Below, in pieces: positions 1 through 8,600 of a stretch of DNA of 64,000 nt. The position numbers were made by a program, and so were the translations under genes. The notes beneath the pieces are model-generated. The model did not search any database. It saw only the letters and a program-made list of their open reading frames with translations, and was not told the DNA's origin. Source of the stretch: Lachnoclostridium sp. UBA1308 (lineage in GTDB: Bacteria > Bacillota > Clostridia > Lachnospirales > Lachnospiraceae); assembly GCA_002307215.1 (NCBI GenBank), contig DBTU01000049.1, positions 53,779 to 117,778 of the forward strand, read 5' to 3'. How positions within the stretch are numbered: the stretch's first letter is position 1; every line of letters starts with the position of its first letter.

Positions 1-17
1 ATAAGATAAGAAAGTTT

Positions 18-131
18 CTATAAGAAACTCTGAAAATGAACGGATCTGCTAACCATCTCGTTTCTATTTAAGAATTCCAATGCCTGAACTTCTTCATATA
101 TCCACCAGTTTCTCTTACTTAGTCTATCCAT
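18..131 (-). other. 37-codon ORF after tetR, doubtful
   Basis: Immediately downstream of the TetR gene on the same strand is a short open frame starting MDRLSKRNWWIYEEVQ and ending at a TAG near position 18. I see no clear ribosome binding site for it and no family. It may be the tail of a decayed gene or chance. The rest of the first 134 bases shows nothing else. Confidence 0.15.
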
Positions 132-134
132 TAC

Positions 135-749
135 CTATCTTATTTCATTACTATATCTGGCAAGGAATGTAGCAATGATTTCATCCAGCAAAGTGTTAAC
201 TACAGATTTATTGATACCGTGGCTAAAAATTACAGGCCATGAAATAGCTCCTTCAATTAATGCATAGAACATACTGGCAGCCAGTATCAGATCATCTGCT
301 TTTATCTTTCCATCTTTTTCTGCTTCCTTAAGCCAATCAAGAAACATATCATATTTAGGTGGATATTTTGAGACAGTGGTTATTGCATAGTCAATATTCT
401 GCAGAAAAACCTTGCCCATAAACCTGGATAATCCTAATCGTCTTGGTGAATCGACTAGAAAAATTTCAGCATTGGCAAAGGCCAGCAGCTGTTCTTCCAA
501 TGATTTCTCCGAATCATATTTTATGGTTTTTAAACTATGTCGCTGTGCTAAAAAATCATCTACAATTGCTTGGAATAAATTTTCCTTACTACCGAAGTGA
601 TTGTATACAGTACGCTTTGACACGCCTGCAGTCTCAGCAATTTTATCCATACTTGCCAATTCATATCCGTCACTTATAAATACATCTATGGCACCCTCTA
701 TGATTGATGCCCTTTTTTTACTCTTATCACGACTTCTATTCAATGTCAT
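135..749 (-). CDS. TetR/AcrR family transcriptional regulator
   Basis: A 204-residue one-domain repressor of the TetR type. Residues about 14-60 form the helix-turn-helix, with the family signature GVSKRTVYNHFGSKENLF. The remaining helical C-terminal part would bind an unknown ligand. A good ribosome site (AAGGAG) precedes the ATG. The gene is divergent from the MDR oxidoreductase at 907, and two palindromic sites lie in the gap, so it probably represses itself and that neighbour. The ligand cannot be told from sequence. Family call is secure; target is inference. Confidence 0.93.
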   Translation of the reverse strand: MTLNRSRDKSKKRASIIEGAIDVFISDGYELASMDKIAETAGVSKRTVYNHFGSKENLFQAIVDDFLAQRHSLKTIKYDSEKSLEEQLLAFANAEIFLVDSPRRLGLSRFMGKVFLQNIDYAITTVSKYPPKYDMFLDWLKEAEKDGKIKADDLILAASMFYALIEGAISWPVIFSHGINKSVVNTLLDEIIATFLARYSNEIR

Positions 750-777
750 AATTGTAACTCCTTATCCACATCGCAAT

Positions 778-835
778 TTACACTGTACAGTATAAATTAG
801 TATTGACTCTTGATTAATTACACTGTATAGTATAA
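778..835. promoter_or_regulatory. Paired TetR-type operators over a divergent promoter
   Basis: Two copies of a near-palindrome, TTACACTGTACAGTATAA (778-795) and TTACACTGTATAGTATAA (818-835), sit 40 bp apart in the gap between tetR and the oxidoreductase. A -35 TTGACT (803-808) and a -10 TATAGT (826-831), 17 bp apart, drive the plus-strand gene; the second site covers the -10. This is what a repressor-controlled promoter looks like. Binding by the adjacent TetR protein is inferred. Confidence 0.7.
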
Positions 836-906
836 TTAAATTCTATTAAAAATGCAATAAAAATATAATTCATAAACGAAGTATTAAAATAAGGAGGTTA
901 AAATCA

Positions 907-1860
907 ATGAAGAAAAGTACCATGAAAGCAGTTGTATGTCCCCGATATGGAGCTCCGGAAGTTCTCCTGATTAAGGAGGTCGATAAGCCTATTCCAAGGT
1001 CAGATGAGGTATGTATAAAAGTACATGCAACGGCGGTTACAGCAAGCGATATATATATTAGAGGTTCTCAATTACCCATTCGCACTCTAATTCCAATGCG
1101 TATATTTATTGGCGTGACCAAACCAAGAAAGTCTATTATTGGATTAGTATTGTCAGGTGAGATTGTAGCTATCGGGAAAGAGATAAATCGATTTCAACCT
1201 GGCGATCAGGTGTATGGTATTACAGGGTTTGGACTTGGTGCTTATGCAGAATTCAAATGTATGAAAGAGACCGACTCAACCTTCGGTTGTTTATCATTAA
1301 AGCCAGCAAATATAACCCATGAAGAATCTACTTATATCGCTTATGGTGGACTTTTAGCTTTACAGTCAATTGAAAAAAGCAATATTGAGAAAGGGCAAAA
1401 GGTACTAATATATGGCGCATCCGGTACTTCAGGAACAATTGCGGTACAACTTGCCAAACATCTTGGTGCGGAAGTTACAGGCGTGTGTAGTACTACAAAC
1501 CTTGAACTTGTTAAATCATTAGGAGCGGATAAGGTAATTGATTACACGGATAAGAATTCTGCTAACTTGGTTGAAAGGTATGATCTGGTTCTTGATGCGG
1601 TTGGCAAAGCAAAAAGTTCAACGCTTAAAAATATGTGTAAGAACGCATTATCACCTCTAGGAAAGTATATTTCTATTGATGATGACAGATTGGAAAATTC
1701 GTCAAAGCGCCTTGTTAAGCTGAAGGAATTGACTGAATCCGGATATATCAAGCCTATTCTTGATAAAATCTACCCATTGGAGAATATAATTGAGGCACAT
1801 GAATATGTAGGGAAGGGACACAAAAAGGGCGGTGTTGCGATTACCATCTTACACACCTAG
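907..1860 (+). CDS. MDR-family NAD(P)-dependent oxidoreductase (quinone reductase-like)
   Basis: A 317-residue medium-chain dehydrogenase/reductase. The N-terminal GroES-like fold (about 1-130) carries the usual GEIVAIGKEINRFQPGDQVYG signature. The Rossmann domain has the nucleotide loop YGASGTSGTIAVQLAK at about residues 170-185. The zinc-binding cysteines of true alcohol dehydrogenases are absent, which fits the zinc-free quinone oxidoreductase branch. The start is supported by AAGGAGG eight bases upstream of the ATG. It is the likely target of the divergent TetR regulator, possibly as a detoxification enzyme. The substrate is unknown. Confidence 0.88.
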   Translation: MKKSTMKAVVCPRYGAPEVLLIKEVDKPIPRSDEVCIKVHATAVTASDIYIRGSQLPIRTLIPMRIFIGVTKPRKSIIGLVLSGEIVAIGKEINRFQPGDQVYGITGFGLGAYAEFKCMKETDSTFGCLSLKPANITHEESTYIAYGGLLALQSIEKSNIEKGQKVLIYGASGTSGTIAVQLAKHLGAEVTGVCSTTNLELVKSLGADKVIDYTDKNSANLVERYDLVLDAVGKAKSSTLKNMCKNALSPLGKYISIDDDRLENSSKRLVKLKELTESGYIKPILDKIYPLENIIEAHEYVGKGHKKGGVAITILHT

Positions 1861-2124
1861 AACTATTTACCACTTCTTACACAGCGCATATGCAAATTAG
1901 GTTAGAAAGCACGGCATAAAGGTACCACGGCTTCACGATGTAGAAAGCCTAATTACAGAACAGTGAGCCGTTGCTATGATTGCATCTTCTGCCCCTATTA
2001 CTTCCAACTTCTTGACAACTGGTAATGATTGTTACACTATCTTATCAAAATATTCCAAGCCGGAACAAACAGATTTGTCTATTTTTATTGATTATTAATT
2101 TACAAACTGTTTCATTTACTATTA
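1861..2124. other. Intergenic stretch, no supported gene
   Basis: About 260 bases between the oxidoreductase and feoB. A short minus-strand reading frame resembling coding sequence can be seen around 1930-2030, but it is interrupted and I do not recognise it. It could be gene debris. Confidence 0.3.
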
Positions 2125-4272
2125 TTAGAATAAATTAATTAGTCTAACTGTACTTGTAAAAATAAAGCATATAACGATTCCGATAATTGTTGGAACTAGA
2201 AATGAAACTGCAGTCCATTTCCAGCTTCCCGATTCTTTTTTTATGGTCCAACATGTCGTACCGCAAGGCCAATGCATTAAGGAAAAAAGCATCGTACAGA
2301 CGGCTGTAACCCAGGTCCACCCATGTGAAACGAGCAATTCTCTCAATTGATCCAGACTATCCAGTTCCAATATATTGCCTGTTGCCATATAACTCATTAT
2401 TATAATAGGTACAACGATTTCATTCGCCGGAAATCCAAGTATAAATGCCATTAAGATATAACCGTCCAAGCCTAATAGTTTTGCAAAAGGGTTTAAAAAA
2501 CCTGCACAATGTGAAAGGATACTTAAATCGCCTACATGAATATTGGCCATAAGCCATATGATTAATCCGGCAGGAGCCGCAACTGATACCGCACGGGCAA
2601 GAACAAATAATGTTCTATCAAAAACTGACCTTACTATTACCCTGCCTATCTGTGGTTTTCGATATGGGGGAAGCTCCAAGGTAAAGGAGGATGGAAGTCC
2701 TTTTAAAATAGTTTTGGATAATATTTTTGAAATTGACAATGTCATAAATACACCAAATACAATTACTCCGGTTAATAAGAGTGTGGAAACAACCGATTGA
2801 AAAGGACCAGCTACCACACCCGCAAAAAACATTGTTATGATAGCAATTAGCGTAGGGAAACGACCGTTACACGGAACAAAATTATTTGTAATAATTGCTA
2901 TAAGCCTTTCTCTTGGTGAATCAATAATTCTACAACCTATAATTCCTGCTGCGTTACAGCCAAACCCCATACACATAGTGAGCGCCTGCTTCCCATGTGC
3001 ACATGCTTTTTTAAAGAAGTTGTCAAGATTAAATGCAACTCTCGGTAAATATCCCAGATCTTCCAAGAGCGTAAAAAGTGGAAAGAATATTGCCATAGGA
3101 GGCAACATTACGGATACAACCCAAGCCAGTGTACGATAGATACCCATAACTAAAAGTCCATGCACCCAGGAGGGTGTTCCTGCCCATGCAAAAAAATCAG
3201 TTAATCGATCTTCCACCCAAAACAACAACTTTGCTATCATTTCTGATGGAATATTTGCTCCGGTAATGGTCAACCAAAATACAATACCAAGAAGCCCGAT
3301 CATAATCGGAATCCCAAAAATTCTGGAGGTAAGAACACGATCAATTCTGCGGTCCGTATGATTATACTTTTCATTCTCATAAGAGATCGTTTTGCTTCCT
3401 ATTTTTTCTGCCGTATTGACAATTTGTGTTACTATTTTATCTCGTATCATATTATGATCAATTTTTTCTAAAGTTAATTTCTCACGTGCTTCCTTCACTT
3501 TCTGCAGAATCGCATCTGACATGATATCATAATTTAGATACTTATTAAGAGATTTTAAGAGTGTTTCATCCCCTTCTATAAGCTTAAGTGCAACCCACCG
3601 ACTGTTAATCTTATTCATCAGTACTTCTCTTAAGTCCGGTTCCAGTATACTGATTGCTTCTTCTATAATTACATCATAAGTTATTTGCAGAGGAGAATTT
3701 ATTACTTCTTTTTGTGTTATTTCATATACTGTATCCATTAGTTCTCCCAGCCCTTTTCCGCTTCTTGCGCTGGTACCAATTACAGGAACACCAAGTTGAT
3801 TTGATAGTTCCTTCAAGTCTATTTTGATTTTTTTCCTTTTTGCTTCATCTAATAAATTTACACAGACAACAACATTTGATGTTATTTCCAATGTCTGAAG
3901 AACCAGATTTAAGTTTCTTTCCAAACAGGTTGCATCCGTTACAATTACAGAAGCATCGGGATTACCAAAGCATATAAAATCTCGTGCAACTTCTTCTTCA
4001 ACTGAATTTGCCACGAGAGAATAGGTACCCGGTATATCTACCATAATAAAATTTATATTCTTATGTTTATATATACCTTGCGCATTTGTAACTGTTTTAC
4101 CGGGCCAGTTACCTGTATGTTGATTTAAACCTGTCAGACTGTTGAATACTGTACTCTTTCCTACATTCGGATTTCCGGCAAGTGCGATTACTTTATCATC
4201 TATACCGGAGCGTTCAATCTTTAGTTCATAACCCCGTACTCCTGCTCCTGTTGATTGGCTTGTTAAGCCCAT
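2125..4272 (-). CDS. feoB: Ferrous iron transport protein B (FeoB)
   Basis: The membrane Fe(II) transporter with an N-terminal G domain, about 715 residues. The GTPase motifs are clear: G1 GNPNVGKSTVFNSLTG, G3 DIPGTYSL, and G4 as VCVNLLDEAKRK. A helical GDI-like spacer follows, then the polytopic transport domain with the family motif around GFGCNAAGIIGCR. The start is placed at 4272 because GAAGGAGAGAG lies just upstream of that ATG; an in-frame GTG six codons earlier overlaps the ribosome site. It follows feoA by about 130 bases, with a strong hairpin in between. It is probably iron-regulated through the DtxR-like protein at 4803. Confidence 0.97.
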   Translation of the reverse strand: MGLTSQSTGAGVRGYELKIERSGIDDKVIALAGNPNVGKSTVFNSLTGLNQHTGNWPGKTVTNAQGIYKHKNINFIMVDIPGTYSLVANSVEEEVARDFICFGNPDASVIVTDATCLERNLNLVLQTLEITSNVVVCVNLLDEAKRKKIKIDLKELSNQLGVPVIGTSARSGKGLGELMDTVYEITQKEVINSPLQITYDVIIEEAISILEPDLREVLMNKINSRWVALKLIEGDETLLKSLNKYLNYDIMSDAILQKVKEAREKLTLEKIDHNMIRDKIVTQIVNTAEKIGSKTISYENEKYNHTDRRIDRVLTSRIFGIPIMIGLLGIVFWLTITGANIPSEMIAKLLFWVEDRLTDFFAWAGTPSWVHGLLVMGIYRTLAWVVSVMLPPMAIFFPLFTLLEDLGYLPRVAFNLDNFFKKACAHGKQALTMCMGFGCNAAGIIGCRIIDSPRERLIAIITNNFVPCNGRFPTLIAIITMFFAGVVAGPFQSVVSTLLLTGVIVFGVFMTLSISKILSKTILKGLPSSFTLELPPYRKPQIGRVIVRSVFDRTLFVLARAVSVAAPAGLIIWLMANIHVGDLSILSHCAGFLNPFAKLLGLDGYILMAFILGFPANEIVVPIIIMSYMATGNILELDSLDQLRELLVSHGWTWVTAVCTMLFSLMHWPCGTTCWTIKKESGSWKWTAVSFLVPTIIGIVICFIFTSTVRLINLF

Positions 4273-4350
4273 ATTTTCTCTCTCCTTCACAATTTTATAT
4301 GTATTAAGTAAGGCTTTCGTTTATTTATATTCAACCTTAGAAGTACTATA

Positions 4351-4392
4351 TAAATTCACGAGTGGATTGACAGCTATCCACTCGTGAATTTA
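4351..4392. promoter_or_regulatory. Perfect 17-bp stem-loop between feoA and feoB
   Basis: Arms 4351-4367 and 4376-4392 are exact reverse complements around an 8-base loop. The hairpin sits directly after the feoA stop. There is no T-run after it on the minus strand, so it looks more like an mRNA-stabilising or attenuating structure than a simple terminator. Confidence 0.65.
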
Positions 4393-4400
4393 TTTGAAAT

Positions 4401-4640
4401 TTATATGGCTTCAACCAGAATTTTTGAAGCTTCGTCGGAACGTAACGCTATAACTGCCCCTCTGATATCGTAGGCAATAGGATCTCCGGATGGACTTCGC
4501 TGTAATGCCTCGATTACAGTATCAGTAATTAATCCCAAATCCAACATTCTTCTTCGTACTGTACCATCTGAGATTAGTTCCTTTACCCTTGCTTTTTTTC
4601 CTATAGGCAAACAATTAAGGGGGATAATTTTTTCCTTCAT
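4401..4640 (-). CDS. feoA: Ferrous iron transport protein A (FeoA)
   Basis: A 79-residue SH3-like FeoA domain protein that works with FeoB. It shows the typical run RRRMLDLGLITDTVIEALQRSPSGDPIAYDIRGAVIALRS in outline: a short positive loop, then the DLGL...G(D)P..Y.irG..iaLR core. Length matches the family. A GGAGGAATATCT ribosome site precedes the ATG. It is the first gene of the feoAB unit and is divergent from the DtxR-like regulator. Confidence 0.94.
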   Translation of the reverse strand: MKEKIIPLNCLPIGKKARVKELISDGTVRRRMLDLGLITDTVIEALQRSPSGDPIAYDIRGAVIALRSDEASKILVEAI

Positions 4641-4682
4641 AGATATTCCTCCAATATTTATACATACCTGCTCTTATTCCTG

Positions 4683-4714
4683 ACAAGATGAATTGATTTA
4701 TCAATTCATCTTGT
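4683..4714. promoter_or_regulatory. 14-bp inverted repeat upstream of feoA
   Basis: Exact arms 4683-4696 and 4701-4714 with a 4-base loop, about 45 bases upstream of the feoA start. It could form a hairpin in the feo leader or serve as a palindromic protein site. No T-run is attached. Confidence 0.5.
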
Positions 4715-4744
4715 TTAGCGGAGACTAATTTTATTACCATACTC

Positions 4745-4773
4745 TAACATATGTAATATAAATTCATGTGTTA
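4745..4773. promoter_or_regulatory. Candidate metalloregulator operator
   Basis: TAACATATG (4745-4753) and CATGTGTTA (4765-4773) form an interrupted near-palindrome (8 of 9 matched) in the gap between feoA and the DtxR-like gene, where an iron-dependent repressor would bind. Assignment is positional only. Confidence 0.4.
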
Positions 4774-4802
4774 CAGCATATAATGAAATAATTAAAAGAA
4801 TT

Positions 4803-5300
4803 TTGGTTGTGAAAATTGTGAATAATAATGAATTTCATACCGTCCGAGGTTATCAGCTTCTGGATCAGAACAAAGATAAACTAACCTCTTCCATGGAGGA
4901 TTATTTAGAAATGATTTACAGATATAGTTTAGAGGATGGGTATATCCGTATTAATCTTCTTGCCGAACTTCTTCATGTAAAAGCAGCATCTGCTTCGAGA
5001 ATGGTACAAAAACTTGGAGAGATAGGCTTACTTAATTATAAAAAATACGGAATTATAATATTAAGTGAGAACGGTAAGAAAATAGGAGAATATCTTTTAG
5101 AACGTCACCATATCATTGAGAACTTTCTTAAGATAATAAGTTGTGAGGATGGTTTATTAGAACAGACAGAATTAATGGAGCATAATATTAGTCCGCAGAC
5201 TGTACATAAAATAAATACATTAATTGATTTTTTTGATGTCAACAAAAATATTGCTCATAACTTTAAAGAATATCAGAAAAAAAGTTTTACGATTGAATAG
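4803..5300 (+). CDS. DtxR/MntR-family metal-dependent regulator
   Basis: A 165-residue iron or manganese dependent repressor. After a 30-residue leader, SMEDYLEMIYRYS opens the winged helix (about 31-95), with the recognition region LLHVKAASASRMVQKLGEIGLL. Residues RHHIIENFL begin the dimerisation/metal-binding part, where metal ligands H, E and H appear. There is no C-terminal SH3 domain, as in short clostridial members. The frame opens with TTG at 4803 and the ribosome site is weak, so the start is uncertain. Divergent from feoAB, which it probably controls. Confidence 0.88.
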   Translation: MVVKIVNNNEFHTVRGYQLLDQNKDKLTSSMEDYLEMIYRYSLEDGYIRINLLAELLHVKAASASRMVQKLGEIGLLNYKKYGIIILSENGKKIGEYLLERHHIIENFLKIISCEDGLLEQTELMEHNISPQTVHKINTLIDFFDVNKNIAHNFKEYQKKSFTIE

Positions 5301-5597
5301 TGTCGATCTTTGTAAATATGGAAACATCCGTCCGAACACTATCGCTTAACGAATTGGATATCTGCTGCATCACAAAGTCAGCATTTGCAAGACCACAATA
5401 CTATCATCATGAGTGATAGTCCTAATATAAAATCGGATTCTATGTGATACTGTCACAGAACTATATGAAGCCTTATTGTTATAATCTACACAGATAAAGA
5501 GATAGGTGGAAATTAATTAAGGCGAATGTAAATATATTTGGAAATAAGGAGGAATTAAAGTGATAATAAAATGCAAATGAACAGAAAACAGCAAAAC
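5301..5597. other. Intergenic region with an orphan ribosome site
   Basis: No gene is seen. AAGGAGG near 5547 is followed by GTG and only five more codons before a stop, which may be a vestige of a lost gene. Nothing else stands out. Confidence 0.3.
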
Positions 5598-5646
5598 GCA
5601 GATAAAGGCTGCTACAAAGTCAACCTTTGCTGCAACCTTTATCTGC
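5598..5646 (-). terminator. Terminator after the surface protein gene
   Basis: Arms 5598-5608 and 5636-5646 (GCAGATAAAGG and its complement) enclose a second internal stem. On the minus strand the hairpin follows the stop at 5659 and is followed by a T-rich stretch, as expected for Rho-independent termination. Confidence 0.6.
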
Positions 5647-5658
5647 AATACCGGAGGA

Positions 5659-8600
5659 TTATTTCTTTACAATTACCTTCATTTTGACCGAGATATCTTT
5701 ATATTTCGCGATGACAAAATCTGTACCTGTTGTTTTTGCAGTGGCGCTTCCACTCTTCTTATTGATTACAACAATTGCATTTTCTGATGTTGTCCAGGTT
5801 ATCTTAGCAGTATCAATACCATAACCTTTCGCTTGGAAGGTATATTGTTCTCCTTCTTTCATAGACACTGTGCTCTTGATTAATTTAATATACGCTTTTT
5901 TTACCGTAATTTTGGTCTGAATGCTTCTTTCTATACCATTAACATTAATTACAGTAGTAATAACCGCTGTACCTGCTTTTTTGGCTGTAACTTTCCCATT
6001 GGAAGTAACTGTTGCAATCTTGGAGTTGCCGGAAGTATAAGAAATCGTATAACTACTGCTTCCATTCTCTATTTCAGTCTTAAGGATTTCAGGCAGTTTT
6101 ACCGAAAGCGTAGTGGATTTATCCATATTTCCTCCAAGGTATAGCACTTTCTTGGAAGGGGTTATCGTAATCCCGTCAATCTGTTTCTGCAAAGTTTCTC
6201 CGTTATCCATTACAATTACATAATCAGAAGCATGTACAAAATCAAACTCTGCATTGCCTTTCTCATCTATTCTTCTGATTTCTTGCAGTTCCAGCTGCTT
6301 TGTACCCGTGTTATAAAAATACAAATATGCCATTTTTCCGTGATTTTGCTCATTAAGATTCATGCTAAGTGTTGCAGTAAAACCATAGCCTCCATCATGT
6401 GCCAGTGAGAATTGCACTGAATTATCCGATGCCGGTAAATTTGCTAAAAGGTCTTCCGGAATATTGTTCACGCCTAAATCAACATCCAGATCTAGGTCAT
6501 TTAAGTCCGAGCCACTGAAATCTCCAGTAACATCATTTCCATTGATCACCCATTCAATGCCATCTGCAACGCGGAAAATCACTGTCGTATCATGTCCCTT
6601 AATTTGATGAAAGATTTCCGCCGGAACAATGGCATTTTGATTCATATTAATCGTAATCGAGCCTGTAGTATTCTCTGATTCACCCGCTGTAATAAGCTGC
6701 CCTATGCTTTCCGTTATTGCGCTCCAACCCTTCGCATCACTACCTGCGATTGTAGGTACCGTGTTATCTGTATCCTGAGTTTGATTCGTCGGAGTGGCTG
6801 TTGTGGGTGAACCTCCGCTTGTCGTGGTAATCGTCACACCCGGAACCGCAAAGAAACATGTCTCTACTAGTGTCGTCGTATTCTTTGCCGAATAGTAAGA
6901 AATATTGACTCCGCTTTCCCCATTCTGCTTTCCCCAAACCGCCGTAACACTGTCTCCTGCAGATAAATTGTGCCCTGTCACCGTCAGACCTGTGCTCATA
7001 CCGAGTACCGCCTGCGTAACCGCCGCACCGATACTGACTTCAGCAAAGGTATCACTGGTATTATACATAATTTTGCTGGGATCAAGAACACTGCTGCGGT
7101 ACACCGACGTGCCTCCCATATAGAATTGGTATCCGTCCGTACCTTTTGCTGAAACCGTACCGCCGGTCATAATCGCGGAGCTCTTAGCAAAAATCGTAAT
7201 GCTGTTGTCCTCATCAGCGGCAACCTCCCCGCCCGTCATAGTCAGCAGCCAGTCGTCAGCAACGCCGATTGCCATACTTTCTACTGCTGTCGCAGAGACT
7301 TTACCGCCGTTGATGTTCAGCTGTCCCTTGCCGTCGTCACAGTATATAACAGTCTGGCACACAGTGCTTACAATATCAGCCCCGTCCGCAACCTCAAAGG
7401 TACCGTCACCTGTCGGTTCCAACAGATACTTACTTCCCCCGCCCGAAAGAGCTGCTTTCCACACCACCGTCACGTCCTCCGGTATATAGAAGGTCAAGGC
7501 GGCGTCACTCGTTGAGGTGAGCGTCGCCGTACCCGTGACGGTCACCTTGCTGCCATTTATGGTGGCTGTAAGTCCGGGAACGGTATTGATATCTGCCGCG
7601 AGGGACGCTATCGTTCTTTCTGTCCTTGGAAATATGGCTGTCACAACGCCGGAGTCAGTCGGGTTGGTGGTCATTACCCCCGGTACAGAGAAAAAGCCTT
7701 CTCCTACTCCACTCAGCGTATATCCATCCTTGGGCGTAAGGGTAATGGTTGCGGTATATATCGTGCCTGCCGCAAAGACAGAACCATTTGGAGACCACGA
7801 AATGGAGGCTGTGTATTGGTCCGTATCACTGATGCTTGATACGGGTGTTTCTCCGGTAACGGGAGCCGTTACGCCGGAAATCTCTGATATATTGATTGCA
7901 CTAGCCGCCACCGGTAAACCACTGTAGAGGTTCGCTGTTCCTGTCACTGTTGTTCCACTGAAAGGATTAGTCTTGGCACTATCCTCATACCAGCTGTACA
8001 CGATTCCGTCCTTCAGCACTCCCGGCAGGATACCTATCGTCGTACTCCCCGCTGACGCAATGGTAATGGTATCCAGAACACAACTTTCACCAGGGCCTCT
8101 ATTCAGGTTCAGGGTGGTGACATTCATGTTGACGTCAACGCCATTTATGTTATTGCCGTAGGTTCCTCCCGGTACCATTGAGACATTGGCAACATTGACC
8201 GAGCCAGTGTCATAAGTATTATTCACTCCAAAGCTGTAGTATGTTGCTGCTCCGCCCGAGGCGCTGGCGACATTGACTGTGCCTGTGCCATGATTATCCA
8301 CGCCCACGCTCTGCACTGCGCTAGCACCGGAGGCGTTGGTGACATTCACAGTGCCTGCACCGCCATTATCTACTCCGTAGCTTATTCCGCCAGTTATTCC
8401 TGCCGTAGCGTTGGTGACATTCACGGTGCCTGCGCCGTTATTCTGTACGCCGAAGCTTGACTGCTGCGCCGAACCACCCGTCGCATTTGTGATATTTACC
8501 GAGCCGGAACCCGAATGAATTAAACCGATGCTGTTGTAGGAGTTGTTTGACCCACCGTAAGCATTTACCGTACCCTCGCACAGCACATTGACACTGCCTC

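Noticed and set aside
6905..7927. Long open frames on the plus strand inside the surface protein gene
   Set aside because: They are antisense to a GC-rich, repeat-bearing coding region, have no ribosome sites, and no family was recognised.
8150..8560. Regular repeats that could be taken for a CRISPR
   Set aside because: The repeats are in frame, encode GTVNV-like protein repeats, and the units vary without spacer structure.
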